NCBI RefSeq assembly: GCF_026013645.1
Contig: NZ_CP110224.1
Coordinates: 124,001 to 188,000 of the forward strand
DNA length: 64,000 bases
Source of the DNA: Virgibacillus natechei
GTDB lineage: Bacteria; Bacillota; Bacilli; Bacillales; Amphibacillaceae
Direction of reading: 5' to 3'
Position numbers and translations under genes: made by a program. The number at the start of each line of letters is the position of its first letter. Within the stretch, counting starts at the first letter, position 1. Shown here piece after piece: positions 1 through 10,410 of this stretch. The notes beneath the pieces are model-generated. The model saw only the letters and a program-made list of their open reading frames with translations. It did not search any database and was not told the DNA's origin.

Positions 1-215
1 GAATGACTAAAATAGGATAAACGGTATGATTGCTTGAATTTACTTTAATTTTACGCGTATTCGCCTTTGCCAATATTACGATGCCCCTTTCCATCCCGAT
101 GTAACAACTGACTTCCATCATAGCATTATACATGTGGCATTTCTAGAGGGATTTGGGCGGACCTGAGGTTAGCGCAGATGGATTCACTTAATGGCAATAT
201 ATTCTGTTAAATATA

Positions 216-243
216 TTTACAAATTAGATAGTGATGGTATAAT
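216..243 (+). promoter_or_regulatory. Predicted sigma-A promoter of the first toxin-antitoxin pair
   Basis: TTTACA (216-221) and TATAAT (238-243) are separated by 16 bases, about 105 bases before the antitoxin start. A similar but decayed pair (TTTACA, TATGAT) precedes the pseudogene copy near 2701-2726, so the promoter was part of the duplication. The rest of 1-315 holds no convincing gene. Confidence 0.55.
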
Positions 244-347
244 TAAAATAAAGGTTTAAAGAAATAAATTTTTTTAAATTAAAAGTATATATTTTATGGG
301 GAGGGGCATATATTATGGTAGTGACAATACCAAAGGAGAGAGTTGAT

Positions 348-713
348 ATGGCAGATATACATGGAAAGCCAGTCCGGCGTGTAAAAGTTTCTAAGCAAAG
401 ACAAATCAGTATTCCAAGGGATTTTTATGATGCTTTGGATTTAGATGATGAAGCAATCGTAGAATATACAGGTAAGGAAATTGTTATCCGACCTGCTGTA
501 TTTGAGGACGTTGATTTCTCTGAGGATATTCTAAAGGATTTAGTCAAACAGGGGTATTCCGGTGATGAGCTAATAGAGGAATTCAGTCGTATTAAATCAA
601 AAATACCAAAGGCAATGGACTATATGAAGCGAGAAGCGATGGAGCAACCAATTGTCGCAGAGAGTCTGGACGATTATTTAGACGCTTTGGAGGACGGAGA
701 AGAAAATGAGTGA
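348..713 (+). CDS. AbrB/SpoVT-type antitoxin of a type II TA pair
   Basis: Probable antitoxin of 121 residues. Residues about 8-50 (motif VKVSKQRQISIPRDF) look like a swapped-hairpin AbrB/MazE DNA-binding domain. The rest is acidic and helical, as expected for a toxin-binding tail. The ATG at 348 was chosen because AAGGAG lies just upstream; an in-frame ATG at 315 has a less direct ribosome site. The stop overlaps the start of the RelE/ParE-like gene by 8 bases, the usual coupling in TA operons. In such systems the antitoxin neutralises the toxin and represses the operon; that is family knowledge. A decayed duplicate lies at 2745-3334. Confidence 0.75.
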   Translation: MADIHGKPVRRVKVSKQRQISIPRDFYDALDLDDEAIVEYTGKEIVIRPAVFEDVDFSEDILKDLVKQGYSGDELIEEFSRIKSKIPKAMDYMKREAMEQPIVAESLDDYLDALEDGEENE

Positions 714-1020
714 GTTGTTGCCATATAAGATTGGGAAGCGAGCTGCAAAGGAATTTAAAAGAATACGTAAAACGGATCAAAAATTGTATCGGAAAATGAA
801 TGAGGCTATTGAATTTATCCGCAAAAATCCCTTCTCAGGTAATGCCAAAACAGGAGACTTGAAAGGGTATTTTTGTATTGACGTGAGCCATATTGGAACC
901 AATTATGAATTATGTTATACATTGGAAGAGGATGATACTGGCGACATGATTCTTATAGTCTTAATGGGGCCAAGAGAGAATTTTTATGAACAGTTGAAAC
1001 GGTATTTAGGGAAAACATGA
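706..1020 (+). CDS. RelE/ParE-family toxin
   Basis: A 104-residue basic protein beginning MSELLPYKIGKRAAKEFKRI. The pattern of an N-terminal helical hairpin rich in Lys/Arg (residues 8-50), then GDLKGYFCIDVS, NYELCYTLEE and a final strand ILIVLMGPRENFYE, is that of RelE/ParE toxins (mRNA interferases or gyrase inhibitors). The start overlaps the antitoxin end, implying translational coupling. I cannot tell from sequence whether the target is the ribosome or gyrase. No frameshift is visible, in contrast to the copy at 3067-3334. Confidence 0.75.
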   Translation: MSELLPYKIGKRAAKEFKRIRKTDQKLYRKMNEAIEFIRKNPFSGNAKTGDLKGYFCIDVSHIGTNYELCYTLEEDDTGDMILIVLMGPRENFYEQLKRYLGKT

Positions 1021-1055
1021 AAGGGGTTTCAAAAAGAGTGCATAAGGATAATCTA

Positions 1056-1082
1056 AGAACCTGCCCCCCTGTCCCCACCCGC
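1056..1082. repeat. GGGACAGG-type short repeat
   Basis: The segment aacctgcccccctgtcccc is a degenerate form of the GGGACAGG/CCTGTCCC motif seen at 11535-11561 and 11629-11654. It sits between the toxin stop and the transporter terminator. Confidence 0.4.
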
Positions 1083-1115
1083 ATTTTGTCAAAATTGTCT
1101 AATTATGGAGTGTGA

Positions 1116-1145
1116 AAAAAGGGCTCCGCATAACGGAACCCTTTT
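1116..1145 (-). terminator. Rho-independent terminator of the symporter
   Basis: The inverted repeat AAAAGGGCTCCG / CGGAACCCTTTT with a 5-base loop (1117-1144) follows the transporter end on the minus strand. A T-run is present on both strands, so it may also stop transcripts from the TA pair. Confidence 0.7.
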
Positions 1146-1164
1146 GTTCTGATTTTTAATCAGT

Positions 1165-2523
1165 TTATACGCCGATACCTAAATAGTTGGCGAGTAAAAT
1201 AATAATGATCATGATTGGTGCTACGAAACGAAGTAGAATCAACCACAAGTTTCCAAGCCATTGATTTTTAAAATCTGCAGTTTCAAACGCTTCGCTACGT
1301 TTCCAGCCCCAACCGACAAAGAGAACAACGATCAAACCGCCAATCGGCAGGAAGTAACTGTCCGTTAATAAGTCGACAAAGTCAAGGATCGTTTCGCCAA
1401 ATATCAGAACCTCACCGAGCGGGCCTCCCTGACTTAATGCCGATGGTACACCAACTAGTGTAATGAGTGCCCCAACAATGAGCGCTGCTTTCTTTCGGCT
1501 CATGTTAAACTGGCGAATCGCAAAGGAAACACTGACTTCAGCCAAGGAAATAGCGGAAGACAGACCGGCGATAAAGACAAGGAAGAAAAACAGGATCGCA
1601 AAGAATGTACCTGTACCAGCCATTTGGTTAAACACTTCAGGTAACACCGCGAAGATTAACGTTGGCCCTTGGTCTGGTTCAATTCCGCCAATCGTGAAAA
1701 TAGAAATAAAGATGATAACCCCCACTACGATCGCGAATAGCGTATCAAGTAGGACAATACTCGCAGCGGTTCCCGGCAAACGTTTGCCGGTTTGGCTCGA
1801 CAAGTAACCGCCATAGGTGACCATTATTCCCATCCCAAGAGATAAGGTGAAGAAAGCCTGCCCGATAGCTGCCAGATATAAATTCGGATCTCCCAAAGCA
1901 CTCCAATCAGGAATGAACAAAAATGCCAAGCCTTCAGCAGCGCCATCCAGCGATAAACTGTACCCAGCCAATACGATAAGAATGACGGCAAGCAACGGCA
2001 TAAAGATTTTATTAGAAAGCTCGATTCCTTTCTTTACGCCAAAATACAGGATGCCCACAATAATAGCCATGACAATAATTTGCCAAACGACCGGAAGGAA
2101 ATCATGCCCGATAAATCCTTCGAAAAATTCTCCAATCCCGCCAGGCTCCACCTGCTGAACCGCTCCGGTTAAATAACTAAACATATAATACAAAACCCAA
2201 CCGGTAATGACCGCATAAAACGACACAATTAAAAACGAAGTTATAACGCCGAGCCAGCCACCAATGACCCACGGTTTAGACTTTGCTGTTTTTTGGAATG
2301 AACCCACGGCATCTAGCTGACCTCGTTTACCAATTGAAAACTCTGCAATCATTGTCGGTAAACCAATGATGAGCACACAAATAAGATATACTAATAAAAA
2401 CGCTCCGCCACCTAATTCTCCTGTAATATAGGGAAAACGCCAGATGTTACCCAAACCGACTCCTGAACCAACAGCCGCAAGCATAAATCCATAGCGAGTT
2501 GCCCATTGTTCTCTGCCTTGCAT
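1165..2523 (-). CDS. Sodium-dependent transporter, NSS/SNF family
   Basis: A 452-residue polytopic membrane protein. The first segment carries GSGVGLGNIWRFPY (about residues 17-30), the signature of TM1 in neurotransmitter:sodium symporters, where unwound glycine-rich residues bind sodium and substrate. About 11-12 hydrophobic helices follow, which fits bacterial NSS proteins such as YocR/YhdH of B. subtilis. Substrate is probably an amino acid but cannot be read from sequence. AAAGGGGG lies before the start. It is a single-gene unit with its own terminator, flanked by an intact and a decayed copy of the same TA pair, so it may have travelled with the duplication. Confidence 0.9.
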   Translation of the reverse strand: MQGREQWATRYGFMLAAVGSGVGLGNIWRFPYITGELGGGAFLLVYLICVLIIGLPTMIAEFSIGKRGQLDAVGSFQKTAKSKPWVIGGWLGVITSFLIVSFYAVITGWVLYYMFSYLTGAVQQVEPGGIGEFFEGFIGHDFLPVVWQIIVMAIIVGILYFGVKKGIELSNKIFMPLLAVILIVLAGYSLSLDGAAEGLAFLFIPDWSALGDPNLYLAAIGQAFFTLSLGMGIMVTYGGYLSSQTGKRLPGTAASIVLLDTLFAIVVGVIIFISIFTIGGIEPDQGPTLIFAVLPEVFNQMAGTGTFFAILFFFLVFIAGLSSAISLAEVSVSFAIRQFNMSRKKAALIVGALITLVGVPSALSQGGPLGEVLIFGETILDFVDLLTDSYFLPIGGLIVVLFVGWGWKRSEAFETADFKNQWLGNLWLILLRFVAPIMIIIILLANYLGIGV

Positions 2524-2744
2524 CTTAAACTACCCCCTTTTATCGATATTTCTTAAAATTATAAATAATAGTTGTGCAAATGTCAAAAGATAGATAAAAT
2601 TTACTAAGTAATTTGCATTATAGGTATAATGAACTAGATATATTCAAGCGTTCTGGAGAAATGGGGAGCATGGGCTAAAGTCGTGGGGTGCAGTTTGTTT
2701 TTACATAGATTATGATGGTATGATTAAATAAGCAAATATTTAAA

Positions 2745-3072
2745 TAAAAGTTTCTAAGCAAAGACAAATTAGTATTCCAAGGGATTTTTATGATGCTTTA
2801 AATTTAAATGATGAAGCAATCGTAGAATATACAGACAAGGGAATTGTTATCCGGCCTGCTGTATCTGACGAAATCGATTTTTTGAAGATATTTTAAAAGA
2901 TTTAGTAAAACAAGGGTATTCTGGTGATGACTTAATAGAGGAATTCAGCCAGATTAAGTCAAAAATACCAAAAGCATTGGATTATATGAAGCGAGAAGCG
3001 ATGGAACAACCTATGGCCGCAGAGAGCCTTGACGATTATTTAAGCGCTTTGGAGGACAGGAAGAAAATGAAT
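2745..3072 (+). pseudogene. Decayed copy of the AbrB-type antitoxin
   Basis: From 2745 the DNA follows the antitoxin at 375-713 closely (aaagtttctaagcaaagaca and onward). The start codon and first codons are gone, the upstream region is shortened, and at about 2870-2895 deletions break the frame (GATTTCTCTGAGGATATT has become a shorter variant). The 3' part is preserved, including the tail ending at the toxin overlap. No start with a ribosome site reaches the DNA-binding domain. Confidence 0.8.
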
Positions 3073-3334
3073 GAGTTGTTGCCATATAAAATTGGGAAGC
3101 GAGTAACAAAGGAACTCAAAAGAATACGTAAAACGGATCAAAATTATTATCGGAAAATGAAAAAAGGAGACTTGAAAGGTTATTATTATATTGACGTGAG
3201 CCATAATTGGAACTAATTATGAATTATGTTATACATTGGAGAAAAATGAGACTGGGGAGTTGATTCTTATGGTTTTAATGTGACCAAGAGAGAATTTCTA
3301 TGAACAGTTGAGACATTATTTAGGGAAAATATGA
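3067..3334 (+). pseudogene. Decayed copy of the RelE/ParE toxin
   Basis: Aligned with 706-1020, this copy lost about 50 bases after codon 29, gained one base near 3206 (gagccataattgg for gagccatattgg), and has a TGA in place of the glycine codon near 3281. The start overlap with the antitoxin remnant is retained. The product could not contain the C-terminal strands of the fold. Confidence 0.85.
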
Positions 3335-3374
3335 AAAGGTTTGAAATCCAAACCTTAGCGATACAATTAATTCA

Positions 3375-3749
3375 TCATCCATATAATTTTTGATATACAT
3401 CACTTGGTAAATGTCTATGCCCGAATCCGCGGATTCTAATAAAATCTCCTGTGTCATGATATATAATTCGGAGATCAGCTGGGTGTTTTTGAGTACGTTG
3501 ACTTTGAAAATGAAATGACATCCAACTGGATAAATTGCCGACAAGTGGTTGTCCGATATCTCTGGTCTTCACAATTTGAAGCATTGCTTTTTTAATTTGA
3601 GCAATTGCTGTCATGAACAGAAGTTCGTTATCAAATACATAAGCGACCAGCACAATATCATCAAGCATCGCATTTGGATCTGTTTTTATACCTTCTATCT
3701 CAGTGATAGCATCAATAGCTTGTTCTATTAAATTATTGTCGATCGTCAT
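3375..3749 (-). CDS. RelE-like toxin with N-terminal extension
   Basis: A 124-residue protein. The C-terminal half (about 67-122) has the RelE/ParE layout: GNLSSWMSFHFQSQ, DLRIIYHDTGDFIRIRGFGHR, then a final helix ending VYQKLYG. The first 60 residues form an extra acidic and hydrophobic segment uncommon in short RelE proteins. The gene overlaps the Phd-like gene by 17 bases, so the two are probably one TA operon. The toxin fold is inferred from motif spacing only. An alternative is a broader 'toxin-like' family of unknown target. Confidence 0.6.
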   Translation of the reverse strand: MTIDNNLIEQAIDAITEIEGIKTDPNAMLDDIVLVAYVFDNELLFMTAIAQIKKAMLQIVKTRDIGQPLVGNLSSWMSFHFQSQRTQKHPADLRIIYHDTGDFIRIRGFGHRHLPSDVYQKLYG

Positions 3750-4128
3750 CTAGTAAACCTCGAATATATCTTTGTCGTTCTTCTAGGCTTGCCTTTGCTT
3801 TTGTAGCTAAATCCTCCCCGGATGACCAATCATTTGAATCTTTACGGTATGCAAATATTGCTTCAACTTGTTCTTGTTCAAGTTCCTGTTCAACTTGGTC
3901 TAGATACGTCATAAGTGCTTTAAAGGATTCCGGTTTAAGTAATACAGCAGCTGTCTGGTTTCTATCCACAACCTCCATGGCTGTTAAGCGTTCAAGGTCG
4001 TCACGCCATTGTGTAGAACGCCCCAGTTGCGTAACACCCACACGACTGCCAAGTTCAAATCCTCTTCTGATTTTCTCAACATCTTTAAGCATCTGATTAG
4101 TCATCTTGTTCAGTCCTTTCTGCTTCAT
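3733..4128 (-). CDS. Phd/YefM-like antitoxin
   Basis: A 131-residue, strongly acidic, helix-rich protein. MEVVDRNQTAAVLLKPESFKAL (about 56-77) resembles the Phd/YefM core in which a short strand-turn-helix precedes a long helix. The DLDQVEQELEQE-like stretch and charged tail would wrap the toxin. The ATG at 4128 is preferred over 4143 because GGAGGTGAG lies directly before it. Transcribed before the RelE-like gene with overlap, as most antitoxins are. The role is inferred from size, charge and partner. Confidence 0.6.
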   Translation of the reverse strand: MKQKGLNKMTNQMLKDVEKIRRGFELGSRVGVTQLGRSTQWRDDLERLTAMEVVDRNQTAAVLLKPESFKALMTYLDQVEQELEQEQVEAIFAYRKDSNDWSSGEDLATKAKASLEERQRYIRGLLDDDRQ

Positions 4129-4347
4129 TATTCTCACCTCCATTATATATTATTTTATGCTTTTATACCAGTTAAATACACGTTAAGCTGTGTATTTATA
4201 TATGTTACTAATTGTGTCTATTAATTATTGCCTTTATGTATTATATTTACACAGTAAAAATAGTGTTCTTTTTCATTTTAATGTATGCTTTTAAATAATA
4301 AGTAATTGCTAAAATATAAAACTAAAAAATGGAGACGAGATATTAAC

Positions 4348-5757
4348 ATGGATCATTCTCACACCCCACTATTTCAAACCTTAAAACAATTTAATAACAC
4401 AAACCCAACCTCCTTCCACGTCCCTGGGCATAAAAATGGCCGTCTCTTTCCTGAGGAGGCACGGGAATTTTTCGACTCAATTTTAAAATTGGACATGACA
4501 GAGATCCCTGGCCTGGACGACCTGCATGCTCCAACAGAAGCAATTGCCGAAGCGGAAAACTTGGCAGCGGATTTTTTCCAGGTGGATCATACCTTCTTTC
4601 TTGTCGGTGGAAGTACTGCCGGTAATTTGGCAATGATTTTGGCGACATGTAATGCCGGGGATAAGGTGATTGTGCAGCGAAATAGTCATAAATCGGTGAT
4701 GAATGGGATGGAGCTAAGTGGTGCAAGGCCAGTATTTATAGCGCCGGAATATGATCAAATGGTGGGTCGTTATGCCAATCCGAGTTTGGATACCTTACGA
4801 GAAGCACTTCGCCAGCATCCGGATGCAAAAGCTGTTGTGCTTACTTATCCGGATTATTTTGGGAAAACCTATGAGATGAAAGAAATGATAGATGTAGTGC
4901 ATGCCTATCATATGCCTGTACTCGTGGACGAAGCACATGGGGTCCATTTTTCACTGGGAGATCCCTTTCCTGCATCAGCCTTGGAACTTGGGGCAGATGT
5001 TGTTGTCCAGTCGGCGCATAAAATGGCACCTGCTATGACGATGGGTTCCTTTTTACATATGAATTCCGGGCTTGTTTCAAAAGAGCAAATCGCACATTAT
5101 TTGCAGATGATCCAGTCTAGTAGCCCATCCTATCCATTAATTGCGTCACTTGATATTGCGCGTGGATTTTTGGCAACAATGAAAGCAGAAGAAATAAATA
5201 ATACTGTACAAAGTGCTACAATGGTGAGGACGATCCTGCAAGCATCTGTGCACTGGGATATTCTACCGACAGATGACCCATTGAAAATAACGTTACACTT
5301 AAAAGATGGCTTATCTGCAAAAAATACAGCTCGTCTTTTTGAAAGGCAAAACATCTATCCAGAGCTGGTTACACATAATCAGATTCTATTTATTCATGGT
5401 CTTTCCCCGTTTCAAAAACCAAATCAATTGAAAAAAGCTGTGAAAAGCGTAGGGGAACAATTAAAAAATCAGACGAACCATGCTACAATAGAGATAACAA
5501 AGCTTTTCACACATCCGATTCAGGAATTGGCTTTGTCGTATCAGGAAATGAATCAATTAAACGATAAACAGGTTTCTTTTCACGAAGGAATTGGACATAT
5601 AGCAGCAGAAGCGGTAATTCCGTATCCACCAGGAATCCCTGTTATTCTAAAAGGGGAAAGAATTACAACAGAACATATTGAAATCATAGAACAACTGGTT
5701 GAGCGGGGTATCAACATTCAACAACGCGATAAGGGCATCAAGATATACACGGAATGA
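4348..5757 (+). CDS. yaaO: Orn/Lys/Arg decarboxylase family protein (YaaO type)
   Basis: PLP-dependent decarboxylase of 469 residues, the short group-III form seen in Bacillus (SpeA/YaaO), which lacks the N-terminal receiver-like wing of the E. coli enzymes. The PLP lysine is in SAHKMAP (Lys225). FHVPGHKNG near the N-terminus and DEAHGVHF before the lysine are family motifs. The C-terminal domain includes [13 protein letters not shown]. The likely reaction is decarboxylation of lysine, arginine or ornithine to a polyamine precursor; which one is not evident. The ATG at 4348 is chosen after a GGAGA site; an upstream in-frame ATG (4306) gives an unconserved extension. It directly precedes tmk, as in B. 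subtilis. Confidence 0.85.
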   Translation: MDHSHTPLFQTLKQFNNTNPTSFHVPGHKNGRLFPEEAREFFDSILKLDMTEIPGLDDLHAPTEAIAEAENLAADFFQVDHTFFLVGGSTAGNLAMILATCNAGDKVIVQRNSHKSVMNGMELSGARPVFIAPEYDQMVGRYANPSLDTLREALRQHPDAKAVVLTYPDYFGKTYEMKEMIDVVHAYHMPVLVDEAHGVHFSLGDPFPASALELGADVVVQSAHKMAPAMTMGSFLHMNSGLVSKEQIAHYLQMIQSSSPSYPLIASLDIARGFLATMKAEEINNTVQSATMVRTILQASVHWDILPTDDPLKITLHLKDGLSAKNTARLFERQNIYPELVTHNQILFIHGLSPFQKPNQLKKAVKSVGEQLKNQTNHATIEITKLFTHPIQELALSYQEMNQLNDKQVSFHEGIGHIAAEAVIPYPPGIPVILKGERITTEHIEIIEQLVERGINIQQRDKGIKIYTE

Positions 5758-5773
5758 CGAAGGAGATAAGAAC

Positions 5774-6753
<980 letters not shown>

Positions 6754-6759
6754 TATAAA

Positions 6760-6862
6760 AGTGCAGGCGACTGTTCAGGGGTGACCGCATAAGCAAGAGA
6801 CCGTAGATCGTCAACTGCTTATGATGCGAGCTCCTAGGAACCGGAATTAGCAATGTTATAAA
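6760..6862. other. Structured intergenic segment between darA and yaaR
   Basis: ATAAGCA (6789-6795) pairs with TGCTTAT (6816-6822). The surrounding text (gtgcaggcgactgttcaggggtgaccgc) is more GC-rich than neighbouring spacers. It looks like a remnant of an interspersed repeat, but no second copy is present in the window. Confidence 0.35.
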
Positions 6863-6877
6863 AAGGGGGCTGAACGC

Positions 6878-7312
6878 ATGAAAATAAGCCAGGAAATGCA
6901 TACACAAACAGAAACGAAACATCCACGACCCGCTGCAGCGGAAACAAAGTCCTTTAATAAAATGGTTCAGTCCCAAACACAACATCTAAAGCAGCAGGAA
7001 TTACAGCAATTAATGAAGAACATTACAGTACAAGGGGATAGAGTCGCTCGATTTCGATCGTTTCGTGATCTTGCAAAATTTAAACGTATGGTTAAGGGCT
7101 TCCTACAGGAAACGGTATATAGTGGACTCGACTTACAAAAATCGCATAGCTTTAATGTTGAAGGGAAAAGCCGTCAACTAGCAATTGTTAAAGAAGTAGA
7201 CGAAAAGCTTCTTGAATTAACGGAAGAAATAATGAACCAAGAAAAAAAGACAGTAGATATCCTCGGCCTCATAGGTGAGATAAAGGGACTACTCATTAAT
7301 ATATATACATGA
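6878..7312 (+). CDS. yaaR: YaaR family protein (DUF327)
   Basis: A 144-residue, highly charged alpha-helical protein. The N-terminal 30 residues are polar and likely flexible. The core LKQQELQQLMKNITVQGDRV, FRDLAKFKRMVKGFLQETVY and KSHSFNVEG matches YaaR of B. subtilis, a conserved protein of unknown molecular function. The next 106 bases to holB contain no gene. Position between darA and holB agrees with B. subtilis order. Confidence 0.85.
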   Translation: MKISQEMHTQTETKHPRPAAAETKSFNKMVQSQTQHLKQQELQQLMKNITVQGDRVARFRSFRDLAKFKRMVKGFLQETVYSGLDLQKSHSFNVEGKSRQLAIVKEVDEKLLELTEEIMNQEKKTVDILGLIGEIKGLLINIYT

Positions 7313-7418
7313 TTAGAAAAACTCGGCTGCCACCTCGTCTTTCTAGAGGAAAGTAAGAAAAGGTTATATGGAATAAAATTGGCGAAGGAGCCGGTTTTGT
7401 TAGTAAGGAAGGGTACTT

Positions 7419-8408
7419 ATGAAAACGTGGTCTGAAGTTGCAGAGGTACAACCATTAGCAAGTAAGATTATTACGAACAGCATAAAAAAAGACCGCATTT
7501 CTCATGCGTATTTGCTTCAGGGCGGGCGCGGTACTGGTAAAGAAGCGATCGCTTTATTACTCGCGAAAGATTTATTTTGCGAGTATAAGGCAGCGGCGGA
7601 ACCTTGTAATGCGTGTAATGCTTGTAAGCGTATTACTTCTGGGAATCATCCGGATGTTCACTGGATCGAGCCTGAGGGGCAATCGATTAAAATAGAACAA
7701 ATTAAAAACCTCCAAAAAGAGTTTACCTATTCAGGGCTTGAATCCAATAAGAAAGTTTATGTGATTAAAGCTGCAGATACATTAACATCGAATGCCGCTA
7801 ATCGGATTTTGAAGTTTTTGGAGGAGCCGAGCAAGCAGACGACGGCGATCATGCTGACCGAAAATAGTCAATGGATTATCCCGACGATTAGGTCACGTTG
7901 TCAGGTGATTGATTTACAGCCGCTGAACCCCATCTCTTTTGAGAACCGTTTGGTGGAAGAAGGAATGACGAAAGCAAATGCCGTTTTAATGCGTGCATTA
8001 ACGAATAATTTAGATGATGCATTTGCCATGAATGACGATGAGTGGTTTGCTTCAGCAAGAAAGTTAATGGTACAATTGGTAGGAGTATTTTCAAATAATC
8101 CAGAAGATGTATTTCTGTTTATTCATAATCATTGGGTGACACATTTTAAGGAAAGGAAAGAGCAGGAGCAAGGATTGGATTTATTGCTTTTAGCTTTTAA
8201 GGATATTCTTTATTACCATATTGGAAACGAAGACTCCATGGTTTTTTTTGCCGCAAATGATGAAGTGCTAGAAAAAGCAGCAATGTCTTTTTCACAAGAA
8301 AAATTAGTAACTGTCTTGAATGAAATTTTGCAGGCAAAAAGAAACTTGAAGCAAAATGTTCATCCTACATTAGTGATTGAACAGCTTACACTTCAAATAC
8401 AGAGGTGA
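7419..8408 (+). CDS. holB: DNA polymerase III delta' subunit
   Basis: Clamp-loader delta' subunit, 329 residues. It keeps a P-loop-like QGGRGTGKEAIAL (34-46), a zinc-binding cysteine set (one Cys followed by CNACNAC, about 59-75), EEPSKQT and the SRC motif (RSRCQ) that acts as the arginine finger in the loader pentamer. The C-terminal collar domain is divergent, as in other firmicutes. It assembles with DnaX and HolA to load the sliding clamp. ricT follows 6 bases later. Confidence 0.93.
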   Translation: MKTWSEVAEVQPLASKIITNSIKKDRISHAYLLQGGRGTGKEAIALLLAKDLFCEYKAAAEPCNACNACKRITSGNHPDVHWIEPEGQSIKIEQIKNLQKEFTYSGLESNKKVYVIKAADTLTSNAANRILKFLEEPSKQTTAIMLTENSQWIIPTIRSRCQVIDLQPLNPISFENRLVEEGMTKANAVLMRALTNNLDDAFAMNDDEWFASARKLMVQLVGVFSNNPEDVFLFIHNHWVTHFKERKEQEQGLDLLLLAFKDILYYHIGNEDSMVFFAANDEVLEKAAMSFSQEKLVTVLNEILQAKRNLKQNVHPTLVIEQLTLQIQR

Positions 8409-8414
8409 TACAGA

Positions 8415-9227
8415 ATGATTGATGTTATTGGCGTCCGATTCAAAAAAGCGGGTAAAATATATTATTTTGATCCAGGTGCTAAAAGCCTTTCAATAGATAA
8501 CTATGTTGTTGTGGAAACCGTTCGCGGTATCGAATTTGGAAAAGTTGTAATCACCAATAGACAGGTCGATGAGGAAGATGTTGTGCTTCCTTTAAAGAAA
8601 GTCATTCGTAAGGCTGACGAGAAAGATAAGCATACAGTTGTGGAAAATCAGGAGTACGCTGATTTAGCCTTCAAAACTGGGACAGAAAAAGTTATAGAAC
8701 ATAAACTGGATATGAATCTAGTAGAAGCAGAATATACATTTGACCGGAATAAAATTATTTTTTATTTTACAGCAGACGGCAGAGTCGACTTCCGAAAGTT
8801 GGTGAAAGACCTGGCGGCGATGTTTAAAACACGTATTGAGCTTCGCCAAATTGGCGTTCGTGATGAGGCGAAGATGTTGGGTGGGATTGGCCCATGTGGC
8901 AGAATGCTTTGTTGTTCCACCTTTTTGGGAGACTTTGAGCCTGTTTCTATTAAAATGGCAAAGGATCAAAACCTTTCCCTTAATCCAGCGAAAATATCTG
9001 GTTTATGCGGCCGATTGATGTGCTGTTTGAAATATGAGAATGATAATTATGAAACAGCGAAGCGTGAATTGCCGGATATTGGGCAAGCTATTAAGACACC
9101 TTTTGGTAATGGGAAAGTAGCAGGGCTAAACATTCTTGAGCGTCTTGTTCAAATCGAAATTCCAGAAAAGGAAAGTCAAGTTGAATATACGCTAGATGAG
9201 CTGATCGAAGAAGGGATTTTAGCTTAG
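8415..9227 (+). CDS. ricT: RicT/YaaT, PSP1-domain regulator of RNA maturation
   Basis: A 270-residue PSP1-domain protein. The C-terminal half carries many cysteines (GPCGRMLCCSTFLGDF, SGLCGRLMCCLKYE), the ligands for the iron-sulfur clusters of the RicA-RicF-RicT complex described in B. subtilis. That complex assists RNase Y in maturing polycistronic mRNAs and affects the sporulation phosphorelay. The start is an ATG after AGAGGTGAT, 6 bases from the end of holB. Confidence 0.93.
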   Translation: MIDVIGVRFKKAGKIYYFDPGAKSLSIDNYVVVETVRGIEFGKVVITNRQVDEEDVVLPLKKVIRKADEKDKHTVVENQEYADLAFKTGTEKVIEHKLDMNLVEAEYTFDRNKIIFYFTADGRVDFRKLVKDLAAMFKTRIELRQIGVRDEAKMLGGIGPCGRMLCCSTFLGDFEPVSIKMAKDQNLSLNPAKISGLCGRLMCCLKYENDNYETAKRELPDIGQAIKTPFGNGKVAGLNILERLVQIEIPEKESQVEYTLDELIEEGILA

Positions 9228-9254
9228 GGCCACAGAATAACGGAGTGAGTAGGC

Positions 9255-9596
9255 GTGAACAATAGACAAATATTTGACCAAGTATCGGATATGGAAAAGC
9301 AAATAGGTGAGTTATATGAACAACTTGGTGACTTGAAAGGACAATTAAGTAACTTGTTGGAAGAAAATCATCGGCTCGCTATGGAAAATTATAATTTGCG
9401 AAATCATTTGGATCACCCCAAAGAAGATGAAGAAGATGCTGATGAAAGGCCGTCTAAGACAATTCCTGGTGAAGGCTATGATAATTTAGCCAGATTGTAT
9501 GAAGAAGGCTTCCATATCTGCAATCTGGAATTCGGTAGTCCAAGGCAAAATGCGGATTGCATATTCTGTCTTGATTTATTTAATCGGACGAAATAG
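9255..9596 (+). CDS. yabA: Replication initiation control protein YabA
   Basis: A 113-residue negative regulator of DnaA. Residues about 5-50 form a leucine-rich coiled coil ([20 protein letters not shown]). The C-terminal zinc domain has His-x-Cys, then CIFC near the end (HICN..DCIFC). In B. subtilis YabA tetramers bridge DnaA and the DnaN clamp to prevent re-initiation. The start is a GTG with a GGAGTGAG site. The gene closes the replication cluster and is followed by a weak GC-rich hairpin (9607-9636). Confidence 0.92.
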   Translation: MNNRQIFDQVSDMEKQIGELYEQLGDLKGQLSNLLEENHRLAMENYNLRNHLDHPKEDEEDADERPSKTIPGEGYDNLARLYEEGFHICNLEFGSPRQNADCIFCLDLFNRTK

Positions 9597-9663
9597 AGTA
9601 TAAATTAACAGCTGTCTCGGATCCGGGGCAGCTTTTCTTAACTTAAGTAAAGAGGGTTGGAAC

Positions 9664-10410
9664 ATGGTAGAATTATACGATGATGAAAGACTTGATTATT
9701 TACTGGCAGATGAAGGTATGAAAATTATTCAGAGTCCGACTGCCTTCTCCTTTTCGCTTGATGCTGTACTGCTTGCAGATTTTGCTTATGTTCCAGTCAG
9801 AAGAGGTAAAATACTGGATCTATGTACTGGAAATGGTGTCATTCCTCTGTTACTAACAAGGCGCACAAACGCTACTATAACAGGAGTAGAAATTCAGGAA
9901 CGGATTTTTCAAATGGCAGAAAGAAGCGTACGAATGAATGAACTAAGTGGTCAATTATCGATGATCCATGGGGACTTAAAGGAAATGCAGTCAACGCTGG
10001 AGCAAAGTAATTTCGATGTCGTCACATGCAATCCGCCATATTTTCGTACAGCTTCCGAGAAGGAACGTAACCATAATGAATATTTGACAATTGCTAGACA
10101 TGAAGTTTATTGTACCTTGGAAGATGTTGTTAAAGCTTGCAAATTATATGTGCGGCCTGGCGGTAAGGTAGCAATGGTACATCGACCAGGGAGACTGATT
10201 GATATTATTTCGCTTTTTCGGAAATATAAACTAGAGCCAAAGCGATTGCAGTTTATATATCCCAAGGCAGGAAGAGATGCGAACATGTTATTGATAGAAG
10301 GTATTCGTGATGGGAAAGCGGATTTGAAAATTTTACCCCCTTTGTACATATACAATGCGGATGGAACCTATACAGAAGAGGCAGAGGATATTATCTATGG
10401 CAGAACATGA
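9664..10410 (+). CDS. yabB: tRNA1(Val) adenine-N6 methyltransferase (YabB/TrmN6-like)
   Basis: A 248-residue Rossmann methyltransferase. The SAM-binding motif I is [14 protein letters not shown] (about 56-69). The N6-adenine catalytic motif NPPY is in VTCNPPYF (about 122-129). This fits the YabB/YfiC group, which in E. coli modifies A37 of tRNA1Val. The exact tRNA target here is inferred. The 3' end overlaps the GIY-YIG gene by 14 bases, indicating an operon with yazA and rsmI. Confidence 0.88.
   Translation: MVELYDDERLDYLLADEGMKIIQSPTAFSFSLDAVLLADFAYVPVRRGKILDLCTGNGVIPLLLTRRTNATITGVEIQERIFQMAERSVRMNELSGQLSMIHGDLKEMQSTLEQSNFDVVTCNPPYFRTASEKERNHNEYLTIARHEVYCTLEDVVKACKLYVRPGGKVAMVHRPGRLIDIISLFRKYKLEPKRLQFIYPKAGRDANMLLIEGIRDGKADLKILPPLYIYNADGTYTEEAEDIIYGRT

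Noticed and set aside
1463..2158. Two plus-strand frames opposite the sodium symporter
   Set aside because: They are antisense to a clear transporter gene, lack ribosome sites and have low-complexity, unrecognisable products.
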